This document shows, one piece after another, positions 24,398 through 34,241 of a stretch of DNA of 61,251 nucleotides. Both the position numbers and the translations under genes were made by a program. This stretch comes from Blastocatellia bacterium (lineage in GTDB: Bacteria; Acidobacteriota; Blastocatellia; Pyrinomonadales; Pyrinomonadaceae), in NCBI GenBank assembly GCA_016789145.1, contig JAEUQI010000006.1:1-61251 (forward strand), given 5' to 3'. The notes under the pieces were generated by a model. The model had not been told where the DNA came from, did not search any database, and worked only from the letters and a program-made list of their open reading frames with translations. Position 1 is the first letter of the stretch; each line of letters begins with the position of its first letter.

Positions 24398-26539
24398 TTA
24401 CTTGGCTGACATTTGCACGATCTCTGAGGCTAGGTAGTCGGTGCGGGAACTAAGCCATTGTTTCCCATCGGGCGAAATATCAAAGGAAAGACCGGTCGGC
24501 CTTGTTCGGCCGGTCAATTTTGTCAGACGTCCTGTCGATAGATCTAGAAAATCTGTTACCATTCTTGGATCACCTGCGTTATCGCTCAAAAAAAGCCCGG
24601 TCCTTCCTGTGATCACAGTTGCTTTTGCAAGACCTGCGAATTGACTGCCATCACCGACAAGTTCAGCGGGCCCGCCGCCGGACGGTACGCGCCAGATGCC
24701 GCCCTCGTTCAACTTAACGAAATAGACAAAGCGCCCATCTAACGATTCGGCACCTAAGTTGGCTCCATTGTCCGCTACCGTAAGGATCTCGCCGGTAGCA
24801 ACGTTCACCTTCTGCAGCTTCGACACGTTATTGTCCACGGTCGCAAAATATAGCCACTTTCCGTCTATCGACCAATCACGTATGAAATTCTTTCCTCCAA
24901 ACGTGAGCCTGGTTGAATATCCGGTTGATGTGCTCAGCCAGTAAATATCCTGATCCTGGCCCATAGAAACATGAGCCCCGATCTTCGTATCGTCTGGAGA
25001 CCAGGTACCGGAAACAACGACCGGTCCGTTAAATTGGGATAGCTGAAACGCATCTCTGCCTTCGCGGTCGGTTATCCAGATCTCATCGGTGCCGGAACGG
25101 TCTGAGCTGAAAGCGATCCTGTCACCTAAGTTCGAGAACGCCGGATACTCCTCAAGCCGCGGAGACGATATGAGCTTAGCGTCGGTATCAGATCGGCCGT
25201 TGTCGCCTATGGTCGTTTGCCAAATGTTCATGTCGCGAATTGAATTGAGAATAATTAGCGTGCGTCCACTATCTGCAGAATCAATTCGCGATACCTGCGT
25301 GCCCAAAGCCGCGACCTTTTCGGGCTTTTGTTCACCGCTTACCGGACATGAAAAGAGCTCGGCGACGGCGCCGCGTTTGGCTGAATACAGGATCGCATCG
25401 TCGCCCTTACTCCAGACCAAACTCTGTGCGAAAGTCGATTCTACGGCGACAAGCGTCTCGGTACCGCTGTCCACATCAGACACAATGATCTGTGATGTGG
25501 CATTGTTCTCGCGGCTGAACGCTAATTTCTTCGAATCATTCGAAAAAGACGGCTTGAAATCCCCATAGGAGTCGGCGGGCGGGCGACTTACGGTCCTTCG
25601 TTCGCCCGTACTCAAATCGAACAATACGATGGCGCGAATGTCAGTTTCCGTGCTACCTACATCACTTAAAGCGAGGGATCTACCGTCAGGTGCCCACGTC
25701 AAGCCTACAGGCGACGGTGAATTCAGATCCGCCAACTTGCGTTCGCTACCTCCGAGAGCAGGGACCAAGTAGATGCCTGCGACGCCACCTTTTCTGCGCA
25801 AAAATGCAACCTGTTTGCCGTCGGGAGACCAGGCTGGAGCGTAGTCGTTTTCAGCGTCGGTCAATTGCAGCGGTTCAGCAGAACCGACCATTTGAACATA
25901 TATCTTTGGCGGCTTTTTATCGGGACTCCACGAGTAGGCGATGAACCGACCATCGCGAGAAACATCGATGGAGTTGATACTACCTGACAGCGTAGTAACA
26001 ACTGTTGAAGATCCATAGGATAGCGGACTAGGGGATCTTTCGGTCGCGAACCATGCTGCCGAGGCGATCACGGCGGCTATGGCGATCGACGCAAATATGA
26101 ATAAAGCTGTTTTGGAACGAAGTCGAGAAATAGTCAACGGCTCATCTGAGTATTCGACAACTGTGACCTTCTCTTCGTCACGAAATACTACTTCGACCAG
26201 TTCTTTTTTTCCGCTTTCACGAAATCGATAACCGCGTCGCGGTACCGTTTCGATCCAATCGCCATCGGAACCAAGTACCCTTCTGAGTGCTGCAATATGG
26301 TGCGTTAGGTTTGATTCCTCTACGAACGAATCGCTCCAAACTCGCTCCATCAGTTCGTCTTTAGACAAGAGTTTTCCGCGAAATTCGAGCAGAACGGAAA
26401 GCAGTTCGCCGGACTTTGGTGCGATCGGCACAACGCTTTTGCCATTCAAAAGGAGATTTGACGACATGTCGAATTCATGTCGCCCAAATCGGATAACCTT
26501 TGCATTCTCAACAGGTTGCCCCTCAAATTCGGAACTCAT
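24398..26539 (-). CDS. Transmembrane winged-helix regulator with TolB-like propeller
   Basis: A 713-residue CadC/ToxR-style one-component regulator. Residues about 13-108 are an OmpR-type winged helix (GRHEFDMSSNLLLNGK, ESNLTHHIAALRRVLG, WIETVPRRGYRF). Residues about 143-166 are a transmembrane helix (TALFIFASIAIAAVIASAAW). The rest is a series of TolB/PD40 blades with repeated SPDGK and SWSPD motifs, placed in the periplasm. This architecture is very common in Acidobacteriota. DNA binding by the N-terminus is expected from the fold, while the ligand of the propeller is unknown. It is divergent from the small gene at 26626 and may control the secreted propeller gene there. Confidence 0.9.
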   Translation of the reverse strand: MSSEFEGQPVENAKVIRFGRHEFDMSSNLLLNGKSVVPIAPKSGELLSVLLEFRGKLLSKDELMERVWSDSFVEESNLTHHIAALRRVLGSDGDWIETVPRRGYRFRESGKKELVEVVFRDEEKVTVVEYSDEPLTISRLRSKTALFIFASIAIAAVIASAAWFATERSPSPLSYGSSTVVTTLSGSINSIDVSRDGRFIAYSWSPDKKPPKIYVQMVGSAEPLQLTDAENDYAPAWSPDGKQVAFLRRKGGVAGIYLVPALGGSERKLADLNSPSPVGLTWAPDGRSLALSDVGSTETDIRAIVLFDLSTGERRTVSRPPADSYGDFKPSFSNDSKKLAFSRENNATSQIIVSDVDSGTETLVAVESTFAQSLVWSKGDDAILYSAKRGAVAELFSCPVSGEQKPEKVAALGTQVSRIDSADSGRTLIILNSIRDMNIWQTTIGDNGRSDTDAKLISSPRLEEYPAFSNLGDRIAFSSDRSGTDEIWITDREGRDAFQLSQFNGPVVVSGTWSPDDTKIGAHVSMGQDQDIYWLSTSTGYSTRLTFGGKNFIRDWSIDGKWLYFATVDNNVSKLQKVNVATGEILTVADNGANLGAESLDGRFVYFVKLNEGGIWRVPSGGGPAELVGDGSQFAGLAKATVITGRTGLFLSDNAGDPRMVTDFLDLSTGRLTKLTGRTRPTGLSFDISPDGKQWLSSRTDYLASEIVQMSAK

Positions 26540-26625
26540 AAGTCAAAAATTCGGAAAATCTTCAGTACTTTTTTGGGTAACCAGATTATAACCGAATCAG
26601 ATCGAAAAATGATCTTGTAACCACT

Positions 26626-26838
26626 ATGAAAATTATTCGGAGGATCGCGGTCGAAAGGGTACGCGAAACGAGAATACTCGTTTCGCAGGACGCTGCATCT
26701 TCGACATGTCCTTTGTGCGGTTCTATCTATCGAGCGACCGGAAACGATGAGGGAATATTGCGTGAAACTTCAGGCTGCTCAAAGGCCGTTGTTGTACCCG
26801 AATTAAATGTTGAGGAGATAAATGATGAAGATATTTAG
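26626..26838 (+). CDS. Small protein with CPLC motif, unknown function
   Basis: A 70-residue protein. The N-terminus is basic and beta-like (IRRIAVERVRETRILV), the centre contains CPLCG and a further Cys (SGCSK), and the C-terminus is acidic. Small Cys-pair proteins of this layout occur next to regulators in Acidobacteriota, but the function is unknown. Its 3' end overlaps the next gene by 17 nt in another frame, implying coupled translation. The tail of this gene provides the GAGGAG ribosome-binding site for that gene, which supports both being real. Confidence 0.6.
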   Translation: MKIIRRIAVERVRETRILVSQDAASSTCPLCGSIYRATGNDEGILRETSGCSKAVVVPELNVEEINDEDI

Positions 26839-28285
26839 AAATTGGTTCGTTCTCGCTCTTACCGTTACGTTGATGTCGCTTACTGCGAATGCCGCATGGT
26901 CGGATTGGGCACCGATACCCGATGGGCTTGCCATCGGAGAGCCTTCGGTCGTGATCACCGATGACGGGACAATTCATGTGATGGTCCGAGGTAACGATAA
27001 TGCTCTCTGGTGGACCCGAAGCAAAGACGGCGGCCAATCCTGGTACGGAAACAAGACGTCACAGAAATGGACAAAGGTGGGCGGTGTTCTTACCTCGTCA
27101 CCATCCTGTATGGAGCCGATCCCGAATGTCGTTGAGTGCTACGTTCGAAATATTGAAAAAGGCGTTTCGCAGATCGACCGCATTAATGATGCGTGGGGGC
27201 CGTGGGCGAATATCGGCGGCATCATTATGACAAACGTTTCGGCGACGGCCTTAAACCGCGAGACGCGCCAACTCTACGTTGTCAATACCAGCGGCCGGAT
27301 CGCGCGCAATATGTGGGATGCCCGAAATTTTTCGCCCGCAAAGTGGGTCGGTTGGTTCAACTGGGAAGACGAGGTCGGTAAAAATAGTTGGATCTCATGT
27401 AGCGATCTCGGAGGGAACTCGACGGTCCATTTTGGCGGAAATGTAGAGATACAGGACTACAACCTAGCCTGTGTAGTAAATCTTCCCGGCGGAAATCTTT
27501 CGCTCCTTTCTCGGAGTTCGGCAAAAGATACCATTGTTCCTAACTTTGCAAAGGCAACGTCTGAGTATCCTACGAGTGTGAAGCTGCACAGCCTCGGTAC
27601 CGCGATGGACCTCTATTTCGTTGATAAGGACAAAAAGTTGAAGCGAGGTGTCTATAATCTCAAGACGGGCTGGACTGGGCCATTTGAGACGATCGGTAAC
27701 GGCACGTTTACGTCCGGTCCGTCATGCGACACGGGTTCTGCCAAAACGAATGTGAACGCTGTGTGTACCGCACGCGGAGGCGACGGTGCGATCTGGTATT
27801 CGCTTCGCCGTCCGGGCAATGATATTGGTCCAGGCATCGATCCGGGTAAAGTCTCGACCGGAGGTATTCTTTTCAGTGCGGGTAACGCCGGCACAGACGT
27901 GAACCTGATGTATTCGCGTCCTAGTGCGCCGATGGGAACAAGGTTGGTTATTCCGAGACAGGACGCGATCGGATGCTCTACGGCGGCAACTAGCTGCGAC
28001 GTGAATCTTGGACTATTCCTCGTGAGGCAGAATGCTTCGAGCCACTCTATCGTCAAAGTTCTTATGCGCTCAGACAAGACCAAGTCCAATGGCGACGCCG
28101 TCGTTTTCGCAAGCGATCCTGTTATTTTCCCGACCGGAAAGAAAACGGTCGCAACAAGTGTAAGAGTCGAACTCGTTGTTGGCGTGCCGACAAAGGTCCA
28201 GATAAAGGTCTTTCCAACGGATTCAAAGTTTACAGACGTTGACTATTACGAGTCGTTTACGGGAGAAGTGATGATCCAGAAGTAG
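26822..28285 (+). CDS. Secreted beta-propeller protein (DUF346/PLL-lectin-like)
   Basis: A 487-residue exported protein. A signal peptide ends near ANAA (about residue 25). The mature part starts WSDWAPIPDGLAIGEPSVVITDDGTIHVMVRGNDNALWWT, which is the blade pattern of PLL-type lectins and sialidase-like propellers. Similar W/G.D..L.. repeats continue through about residue 340, with paired cysteines such as SPSCMEPIPNVVECYVR. The last 120 residues form a separate beta-domain. Sugar binding is possible from the fold but not shown. Two adjacent ATGs exist; the second (26825) has the better spacing from GAGGAG. It may form a unit with the small Cys protein upstream. Confidence 0.75.
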   Translation: MMKIFRNWFVLALTVTLMSLTANAAWSDWAPIPDGLAIGEPSVVITDDGTIHVMVRGNDNALWWTRSKDGGQSWYGNKTSQKWTKVGGVLTSSPSCMEPIPNVVECYVRNIEKGVSQIDRINDAWGPWANIGGIIMTNVSATALNRETRQLYVVNTSGRIARNMWDARNFSPAKWVGWFNWEDEVGKNSWISCSDLGGNSTVHFGGNVEIQDYNLACVVNLPGGNLSLLSRSSAKDTIVPNFAKATSEYPTSVKLHSLGTAMDLYFVDKDKKLKRGVYNLKTGWTGPFETIGNGTFTSGPSCDTGSAKTNVNAVCTARGGDGAIWYSLRRPGNDIGPGIDPGKVSTGGILFSAGNAGTDVNLMYSRPSAPMGTRLVIPRQDAIGCSTAATSCDVNLGLFLVRQNASSHSIVKVLMRSDKTKSNGDAVVFASDPVIFPTGKKTVATSVRVELVVGVPTKVQIKVFPTDSKFTDVDYYESFTGEVMIQK

Positions 28286-28295
28286 CCACTGTCGG

Positions 28296-30497
28296 CTATA
28301 CCACCGAGGGCGACGCACTTCGCGAATCAAGCCCCGCATCTAACCAGGCGATGACAGCTCGTATCTCTCCGTACGAGTAGTCATCGCCTAATTTTTCTTT
28401 GATCGGTGACAGAGCCTGCGAGTCGCTGCATTCGACGATAGCTTTGCGAATCGTCGGCACCTTTTCCAGTGCAACCAGATCGTTGAGCAAGACCTCGCCG
28501 GTTGCGATGAATTTGGTCAGGTGATTTTCGACGGTTGATAGACCGATCTCGCGCTCTTTAGCGATCTCGCGGGGCGACATTCCGCTGCGGAACATATCGA
28601 GCGATGTTTGATACGTGTCGCGGCCGTTCTGTCCGCGTTTTGGTCGGACTTTGCGCTCGCGTCGGCGTGATTTGAGGTCGATGCGAGACGCGAGGTTGTT
28701 TCGCGAACAATAATTACGAATTTCATTCAAGAAATCAGCACCGTATTTATCGAACTTCACGTCACCGACGCCGGAAATTCGAAGCATTTGATCGGCAGTC
28801 TGCGGCAGATACGTCGCCATTTCGATCAGCGTAACGTCCGAGAAAACGACATACGGCGGCACATTCTCTCCGCGTGCCATTGTCGCTCGCAGTGTGCGTA
28901 GGCTTTCGAAAAGCTCCGGAATATGCGGATGTTCGGCCACAGTCTCGACGCTTGCTCGCTCCGATGCTTTCTCTCTCGCTTTGTTCAACTGAACCTTAGT
29001 TCTGCCTGCGAGTACGTCCATACTCGTCTCGCTCAGGGCGATCGTTGGAAAATCGCCATCGTTCTGAACGAGAAAACCTTGAGCTAGCAGATCTTTGAAA
29101 TAGTCGAACCAGTTGTCTTTAGAAATATCTGCACCGACGCCGTAGGTCTTTAGATTCTTGTGTTCGTCACGGATCTTTGCCGCGGTGGAACCACGCAGGA
29201 AATCAACGAGATAAGCGATACCGAATCGCTGACCTGTCCGAGCGACCGCGCTCAGAGCTTTTTGAGCGATGATCGTGCCGTCAAATGTCTCCACGGCTGT
29301 CGTACAATTGTCGCAGTTTCCGCAGTTCTCGCTTAGGTTCTCGGAGAAATACCTGAGCAAAAACCTTCGACGACATGAGCGAAGATCGCCGAATTCGCCC
29401 ATTTGATCGAGCTTTTTCAGCATGATCGCAGATTGCTCTGCATTGCCATCGACCTGAGCGAATTTCTTGAGTTTTATTACATCTGCCCAAGAGAAAAACA
29501 GCAAAGCCTCGCTCGCCAGACCATCGCGGCCAGCACGGCCTGTTTCTTGGTAATAGCTCTCGATATTCTTCGGCAGGTCCATATGCACGACGAATCGCAC
29601 GTTCGATTTATCGATGCCCATTCCAAACGCGATCGTGGCGACAACGATCTTTGTCTCGTCTTTTAGAAACGATTCCTGGTGCCGATCGCGAGTCTCTTTG
29701 TCGAGGCCTGCGTGATAGGGAAGTGCACTAAAGCCTTCGTCGCGAAGGTCCTCAGCAAGCGAATCGACCGACGCCCGGCTCAGGCAGTAAATGATGCCGC
29801 TTTCGTCCTTTCGGTTTCGAAGATATTTTAGAAGCTGATCGTACGAATTTCGCTTTGGCTCTACCGAATAGAAAATATTTGGCCGATTGAAGCTGGAAAT
29901 GAACAGGTCAGCATGAGTGATGTTCAGCCGTTCGAAAATGTCTTTGCGAACGAGTGTATCCGCAGTCGCCGTCAATGCGATCAGCGGCACGCCAGGAAAC
30001 TCGCGTTTCAGCACGCCAAGCTGCATATAATCAGGCCGAAAATCGTGTCCCCAACTCGAAATACAATGAGCTTCGTCGATGGCGAACAGGGAGACATCGA
30101 TCTCTTTCAAGAAATCCAAGAATCGATCGATTCCGGAGGCAAGGCGTTCGGGAGCAACGTATAGCAACTTCGTTTGGCCGTTTCGAACGCTGCGAATGAC
30201 CGCAGTCTGCTCGCTCACCGTTTGCGTAGAATTGATGAAGGCAGCCTCGACGCCATTGGCTTTGAGTGCATCAACCTGATCCTTCATCAACGCGATCAAC
30301 GGCGAAACAACCACCGTCAGACCATCAAAGATCATCGCCGGTATCTGATAGCACAGCGACTTCCCGCCGCCCGTCGGCATCAGCACGACACAGTCCTTCT
30401 TCGCCAAAACCGCCTCGATCACAGCCTCTTGCTCAAGCCGAAACGAATCGTAGCCGAATTGGTGCTTTAGTATCTCGCGAGCTTGGGTGATCGACAT
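28296..30497 (-). CDS. recQ: ATP-dependent DNA helicase RecQ
   Basis: A 3'-5' DNA helicase for recombination and replication-fork repair. The 733-residue protein shows Walker A TGGGKSLCYQIPA, the DEAH box in DEAHCISSWGHDFRPDY, motif VI QETGRAGRDG, the RQC zinc site (C-RRRFLLRYF, CGNCDNC), a winged-helix region, an HRDC domain at about 515-595, and a C-terminal helix-turn-helix extension (MSPREIAKEREIGLSTVENHLTKFI) common to many bacterial RecQ proteins. It lies downstream of a 613-bp non-coding interval and has no close operon partner. It converges with the secreted propeller gene, with 10 nt between stops. Confidence 0.96.
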   Translation of the reverse strand: MSITQAREILKHQFGYDSFRLEQEAVIEAVLAKKDCVVLMPTGGGKSLCYQIPAMIFDGLTVVVSPLIALMKDQVDALKANGVEAAFINSTQTVSEQTAVIRSVRNGQTKLLYVAPERLASGIDRFLDFLKEIDVSLFAIDEAHCISSWGHDFRPDYMQLGVLKREFPGVPLIALTATADTLVRKDIFERLNITHADLFISSFNRPNIFYSVEPKRNSYDQLLKYLRNRKDESGIIYCLSRASVDSLAEDLRDEGFSALPYHAGLDKETRDRHQESFLKDETKIVVATIAFGMGIDKSNVRFVVHMDLPKNIESYYQETGRAGRDGLASEALLFFSWADVIKLKKFAQVDGNAEQSAIMLKKLDQMGEFGDLRSCRRRFLLRYFSENLSENCGNCDNCTTAVETFDGTIIAQKALSAVARTGQRFGIAYLVDFLRGSTAAKIRDEHKNLKTYGVGADISKDNWFDYFKDLLAQGFLVQNDGDFPTIALSETSMDVLAGRTKVQLNKAREKASERASVETVAEHPHIPELFESLRTLRATMARGENVPPYVVFSDVTLIEMATYLPQTADQMLRISGVGDVKFDKYGADFLNEIRNYCSRNNLASRIDLKSRRRERKVRPKRGQNGRDTYQTSLDMFRSGMSPREIAKEREIGLSTVENHLTKFIATGEVLLNDLVALEKVPTIRKAIVECSDSQALSPIKEKLGDDYSYGEIRAVIAWLDAGLDSRSASPSVV

Positions 30498-31061
30498 TTA
30501 TTGCAAGTTTCCGATTGGATTATTTACGAGATTATAGCGCTGCAAAGACCTGAGTCTAAGCGGCACTAAAGGAAGTTATTGAACATAACCGTGTGCAGTC
30601 GATAGCAAAAAAAACCTAGAAATGTTGTATATATGATACACTGTCATATATGCGTGACGTTTGATCGCGCCAAGATCTTTGAAATCTAAATATTGTGAAT
30701 TGGTTAGGATGGGTTTCCTGCTACGAATTGTGTGGGACAGATGACAACCTATTTCAGGACGAAATCGCTGTAAGACATATTCTTACAATTTTTTGAAAAT
30801 GGCAGATTCTGGGCGTCTTAGTGCCGTAAGTGCAATAAACACAGACAGTTATCCGTTCCACAAACTCTTGGAACGCCGCTGGAACGCTTTTGTAGCTCGC
30901 AACAAGGTAAGTTATTGCAGTACATACACTTATCGTCGTTTTGAGCCAAAAGTCGTTCCAATGGAACGGCCAGCATTTCGTACGGACGAACGGTCGTGAA
31001 ACATGCCGCGGACAGCAGGAACGACGCGAACGGCAAGAACGCCGCGGACAGTGCGGACAGC
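30498..31061. other. Non-coding stretch with structured element A
   Basis: No convincing gene lies between recQ and the aldehyde dehydrogenase. Visible structure: ATATATGA/TCATATAT inverted repeat at 30629-30651; TGTAAGA-N5-TCTTACA palindrome at 30769-30787 followed by a T run; CGTTCCA-N8-TGGAACG hairpin at 30854-30875; CGTTCCA-N1-TGGAACG palindrome at 30954-30968; and several GCGGACAG repeats up to the terminator at 31062. The same motif set, in the same order, occurs downstream of glyA at 46725-47154. Confidence 0.6.
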
Positions 31062-31091
31062 AAAAAGAGGCTGTCTTTTCAGACAGCCTCT
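31062..31091 (-). terminator. Rho-independent terminator of the aldehyde dehydrogenase gene
   Basis: AGAGGCTGTCT (31066-31076) and AGACAGCCTCT (31081-31091) form an 11-bp perfect stem. On the minus strand the hairpin is followed by TTTTTG. Confidence 0.93.
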
Positions 31092-31110
31092 CAATTCGCT
31101 TACCTAGCTT

Positions 31111-32634
31111 TTATATCTCGACTTCGTCGATCTGAGCTTTCTGCAGTTTGCCCGAGTAGTCGATGTAGAGCGATTTCCATTCGCTGAAGATGTCGAGGAC
31201 CTGTGTGCCGGCTTCGCGGTGGCCGTTGCCGGTGCCTTTGGTTCCGCCGAAAGGCAAGTGAACTTCGGCTCCGATGGTGGCTGAATTCACGTAGCAGATT
31301 CCGGTGTAGAGTTCCTGCATCGCGTAGAAGGCTTGGTTAACGTCCTGCGTGTAGATCGCAGACGAGAGGCCATACGCAACGCCGTTGACGATATCGATGG
31401 CTTCGTCGAGGGTCGAAAACGGAATGACGCAGGTGACTGGGCCAAAGATCTCTTCCTGAGCGATACGCATCGTCGGTTTGACGTTGGTGAAAACGGTCGG
31501 CTCGATGAAAAAGCCTTTGCCGTAGTCGCCTTTCGTCAAGCGATTGCCGCCGACCGCAAGCGTGGCTTTGTCCTGATTCGCACCGATGTCGATGTAGCCG
31601 AGGATCTTCTCCATCTGAGCTTGATTGATCACAGGGCCGACGTCAGTTCGCGGATCAAGGCCGTTGCCGACTCGGAGTTTCTTAACTTTCTCGACGAGTT
31701 TTTCGCAGAATTTCTTGTAGATCTTCTTGTGAACAACCAATCGTGACGAAGCGGTGCAACGCTGTCCGCTTGTACCAAAAGCTCCCCACAAAGAGCCTTC
31801 GACGGCATTGTCAACGTCCGCATCGTCCATAACGATAATGGCGTTCTTACCGCCCATTTCGAGCGACACGATCTTGTTGTCGTGAGCACAACGCTCAGCG
31901 ATCACGCGTCCGGTCGTGGTCGAACCTGTGAACGAGATAAGTCGAACGTCGTGATTCTCAACCAGCGCAGCACCCGCGTCGCGGGCACCATTGACGAGGT
32001 TTACAACGCCTTTTGGAATGCCTGCTTGTTCGCACGCTTTGATGAGGTTGAGCGACGAAAGCGGCACGTCTTCGCCGGATTTTAGGACGACGGTGTTTCC
32101 GCAAACGAGTGCGGGTATCAGTTTCCACGACGGGATCGCCATAGGGAAATTGAACGGCGTGATGAGCCCGCAAATTCCGACAGGCTGGCGAACAGCCATT
32201 GCGAATTTGTTCGGCATCTCAGCCGGAGTCGTGAAACCGTGAAGACGACGGCCTTCGCCCGCGGTGTAATAGGTGCAGTCGATCGCTTCTTGCACGTCGC
32301 CGCCGGCCTCTTTCGTGACCTTGCCCATTTCACGCGTCATCTGCGTCGTGAATTCGTCCTTGTTGTCGCGAAGAATTTCTGCGAGGTTGAACAGAATTTC
32401 CGCACGTTTAGGTGCCGGAGTTCGCCGCCAACGCGTCGCTGCGTTCTTGGCCGCTTCGACCGCTGAGTTAACGTCGTCTGCATTCGATAACGGAAAACGA
32501 CCGACGATATCGCTTGTGTCAGCCGGATTGACGTTGTCAAAATATTCGCCCGACTGAGGTTTGACCCATTCGCCGTTGATGTAATTGCTGTATTTCTTTA
32601 CGGTCGGCTTAGCCGCCACTTTTGCTTTTGCCAT
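31111..32634 (-). CDS. NAD(P)-dependent aldehyde dehydrogenase
   Basis: Oxidises an aldehyde to the carboxylic acid. The 507 residues contain the oxyanion asparagine in TPFNFP (Asn162), the cofactor loop FTGSTTTGR, the general base in [10 protein letters not shown] (Glu259) and the catalytic cysteine in [10 protein letters not shown] (Cys293). It resembles the alpha-ketoglutaric semialdehyde, succinate semialdehyde and YcbD-type members more than acetaldehyde enzymes, but the substrate cannot be fixed. The Lys/Ala-rich first 14 residues are an extension. It is monocistronic, with its own terminator 20 nt after the stop. Confidence 0.92.
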   Translation of the reverse strand: MAKAKVAAKPTVKKYSNYINGEWVKPQSGEYFDNVNPADTSDIVGRFPLSNADDVNSAVEAAKNAATRWRRTPAPKRAEILFNLAEILRDNKDEFTTQMTREMGKVTKEAGGDVQEAIDCTYYTAGEGRRLHGFTTPAEMPNKFAMAVRQPVGICGLITPFNFPMAIPSWKLIPALVCGNTVVLKSGEDVPLSSLNLIKACEQAGIPKGVVNLVNGARDAGAALVENHDVRLISFTGSTTTGRVIAERCAHDNKIVSLEMGGKNAIIVMDDADVDNAVEGSLWGAFGTSGQRCTASSRLVVHKKIYKKFCEKLVEKVKKLRVGNGLDPRTDVGPVINQAQMEKILGYIDIGANQDKATLAVGGNRLTKGDYGKGFFIEPTVFTNVKPTMRIAQEEIFGPVTCVIPFSTLDEAIDIVNGVAYGLSSAIYTQDVNQAFYAMQELYTGICYVNSATIGAEVHLPFGGTKGTGNGHREAGTQVLDIFSEWKSLYIDYSGKLQKAQIDEVEI

Positions 32635-32690
32635 AAACGACTAGTCTAATGTCCAAAATCAAAAGTGGCAACAGGCACACAATAGCGTGT

Positions 32691-34157
32691 TTACTTGACA
32701 GTAAACTGCACTACCTTCAACTGCGTCGCGTCCAGTTGCGGGATGTAAGTCAGCAGATGCAAGACAACAGGGTCGCCGGGCTTGAATTTAGACACAATGT
32801 CAGTGAAGGTCTTTGCATCAGTGACCGTTTGGCGGTTGATGCGTTGGATCAGGTCGCCTTCCTCGAGGGCGCGGTTTCCTTGTGTGTTGCGAACATCGGC
32901 GATCGGATGTGCAAGATCGATCGATCGAACGATCAGCCCTTTCTGAGTGCCAAACCGATAGGTCTCCGCCATAGCCGCGGTGTATTCGGCGACCGTCAAG
33001 CCAAACGGTTTCGGCGTCGTCGGCGTACTGACGGTCAATGTCCTACGGCCCGTTGTGTCGGTTTCGGGCAGGTCGTTGGACGGCCGCTCGCCGAGTTTGA
33101 GGTTTACTTCTCGACGCTCCAACTTGTCGCCAACTTCTCGAAAGTAGACGACGGCTATGCTCTGTTCAGGCGTCGTAGCAGCGATCCGTGAGATCATATC
33201 GTTTGAAGATTCGATCTTGTTTCCGTTTATCTCAGTGACAACATCGCCAATCTGAAGCCCCGCGAGAGCCGCTGCCGATTTCTTGTCGCGAATGTCGATT
33301 ATGATCGCACCTCTTTTCTCGGGCAATCCGAAGACCTTTGCGTATTCCGGCTTAACGCTGTCGAGAAACGCTCCGAGATAACCGCGGCGTACACGGCCAT
33401 TTGCAATTATCTGCTTATAGACCATCTCGGTCGTGTCCGATGGCAACGCGAATGCTACTCCGCTAAATTCGCCCGAGGCAGTGGCGATCTGCGAATTCAC
33501 TCCGACAACTTCGCCGCTCAAGTTTACGAGCGGGCCGCCGGAATTGCCGGGATTTACGGCTGCGTCAGTTTGAATAAATCGTTGAAACGGCGACGTATAG
33601 GGCGTCTCGCGACGCTTTTGCGAAATGATACCGGCAGTCACGGTCTTGGCCAGCCCAAACGGCGAACCGATCGCAAGCACCCATTCGCCGATCTCGATCT
33701 TTCCCGCATCGCCAAACTTTAAGGTCGGCAACTCGCGTCCTGCTTCGATCTTGAGCACAGCGATGTCTGTTTCGAGGTCGGTACCGATGATCTTTGCATC
33801 GAACTCGTCGCCATTATCCAGTCGCACGAGGACGCGGCCTGAGCCGGCGACAACGTGGCGATTTGTAACGATATAGCCCGTTTTGTCGACAATAAACCCG
33901 CTGCCGACACCAAAAACAGGCTGCTGCTGGAGCTGCCTGCGGAGAAAGTCTTCTATATCCGCATTGTCGCCCGGACGCGGCGTCCCTTGGGCGATCGGTA
34001 AATTACGCGTTCGCTTCGTATCGATACTGACAACGGCGGGTTCGACCTGCTTAGCTATCGCGGCAAAGTTAGGTGGCGTTTGCGCGAAATTTGCCGCTGA
34101 GGCAGCGAGAACGATGGCGAAAAGGACGACGTTTGCACGGATTCGATCAAGCTTCAT
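32691..34157 (-). CDS. HtrA/DegP-family periplasmic serine protease
   Basis: An S1C protease with two PDZ domains for quality control of envelope proteins. Residues 1-25 are a signal peptide ending in NFA. The catalytic triad is His101 (VTNRHVVAG), Asp131 (LETDIAVLKI) and Ser207 (NPGNSGGPL), with the oxyanion-loop region IISQKRRE. PDZ1 spans about 260-345 (YLGAFLDSVKPEYAKVFG, AALAGLQIGDVVTEING) and PDZ2 about 385-480. The length of 488 is typical. There is no sigma-E-like regulator nearby. Whether it is closer to DegP, DegQ or MucD cannot be decided by eye. Confidence 0.94.
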   Translation of the reverse strand: MKLDRIRANVVLFAIVLAASAANFAQTPPNFAAIAKQVEPAVVSIDTKRTRNLPIAQGTPRPGDNADIEDFLRRQLQQQPVFGVGSGFIVDKTGYIVTNRHVVAGSGRVLVRLDNGDEFDAKIIGTDLETDIAVLKIEAGRELPTLKFGDAGKIEIGEWVLAIGSPFGLAKTVTAGIISQKRRETPYTSPFQRFIQTDAAVNPGNSGGPLVNLSGEVVGVNSQIATASGEFSGVAFALPSDTTEMVYKQIIANGRVRRGYLGAFLDSVKPEYAKVFGLPEKRGAIIIDIRDKKSAAALAGLQIGDVVTEINGNKIESSNDMISRIAATTPEQSIAVVYFREVGDKLERREVNLKLGERPSNDLPETDTTGRRTLTVSTPTTPKPFGLTVAEYTAAMAETYRFGTQKGLIVRSIDLAHPIADVRNTQGNRALEEGDLIQRINRQTVTDAKTFTDIVSKFKPGDPVVLHLLTYIPQLDATQLKVVQFTVK

Positions 34158-34241
34158 ATAACGTTATTCGGCCAAAGGCCGCGTAGAGTTTCACGTTAGA
34201 TGATAGCAAAGTGCTGCGGCGATGCAGCAGAATATTGTTAT

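Noticed and set aside
30793..31063. Short open frames on both strands between recQ and the aldehyde dehydrogenase
   Set aside because: Compositionally odd (Cys/Leu-rich or Arg-rich), overlapping the hairpins and the terminator, with no plausible initiation site.
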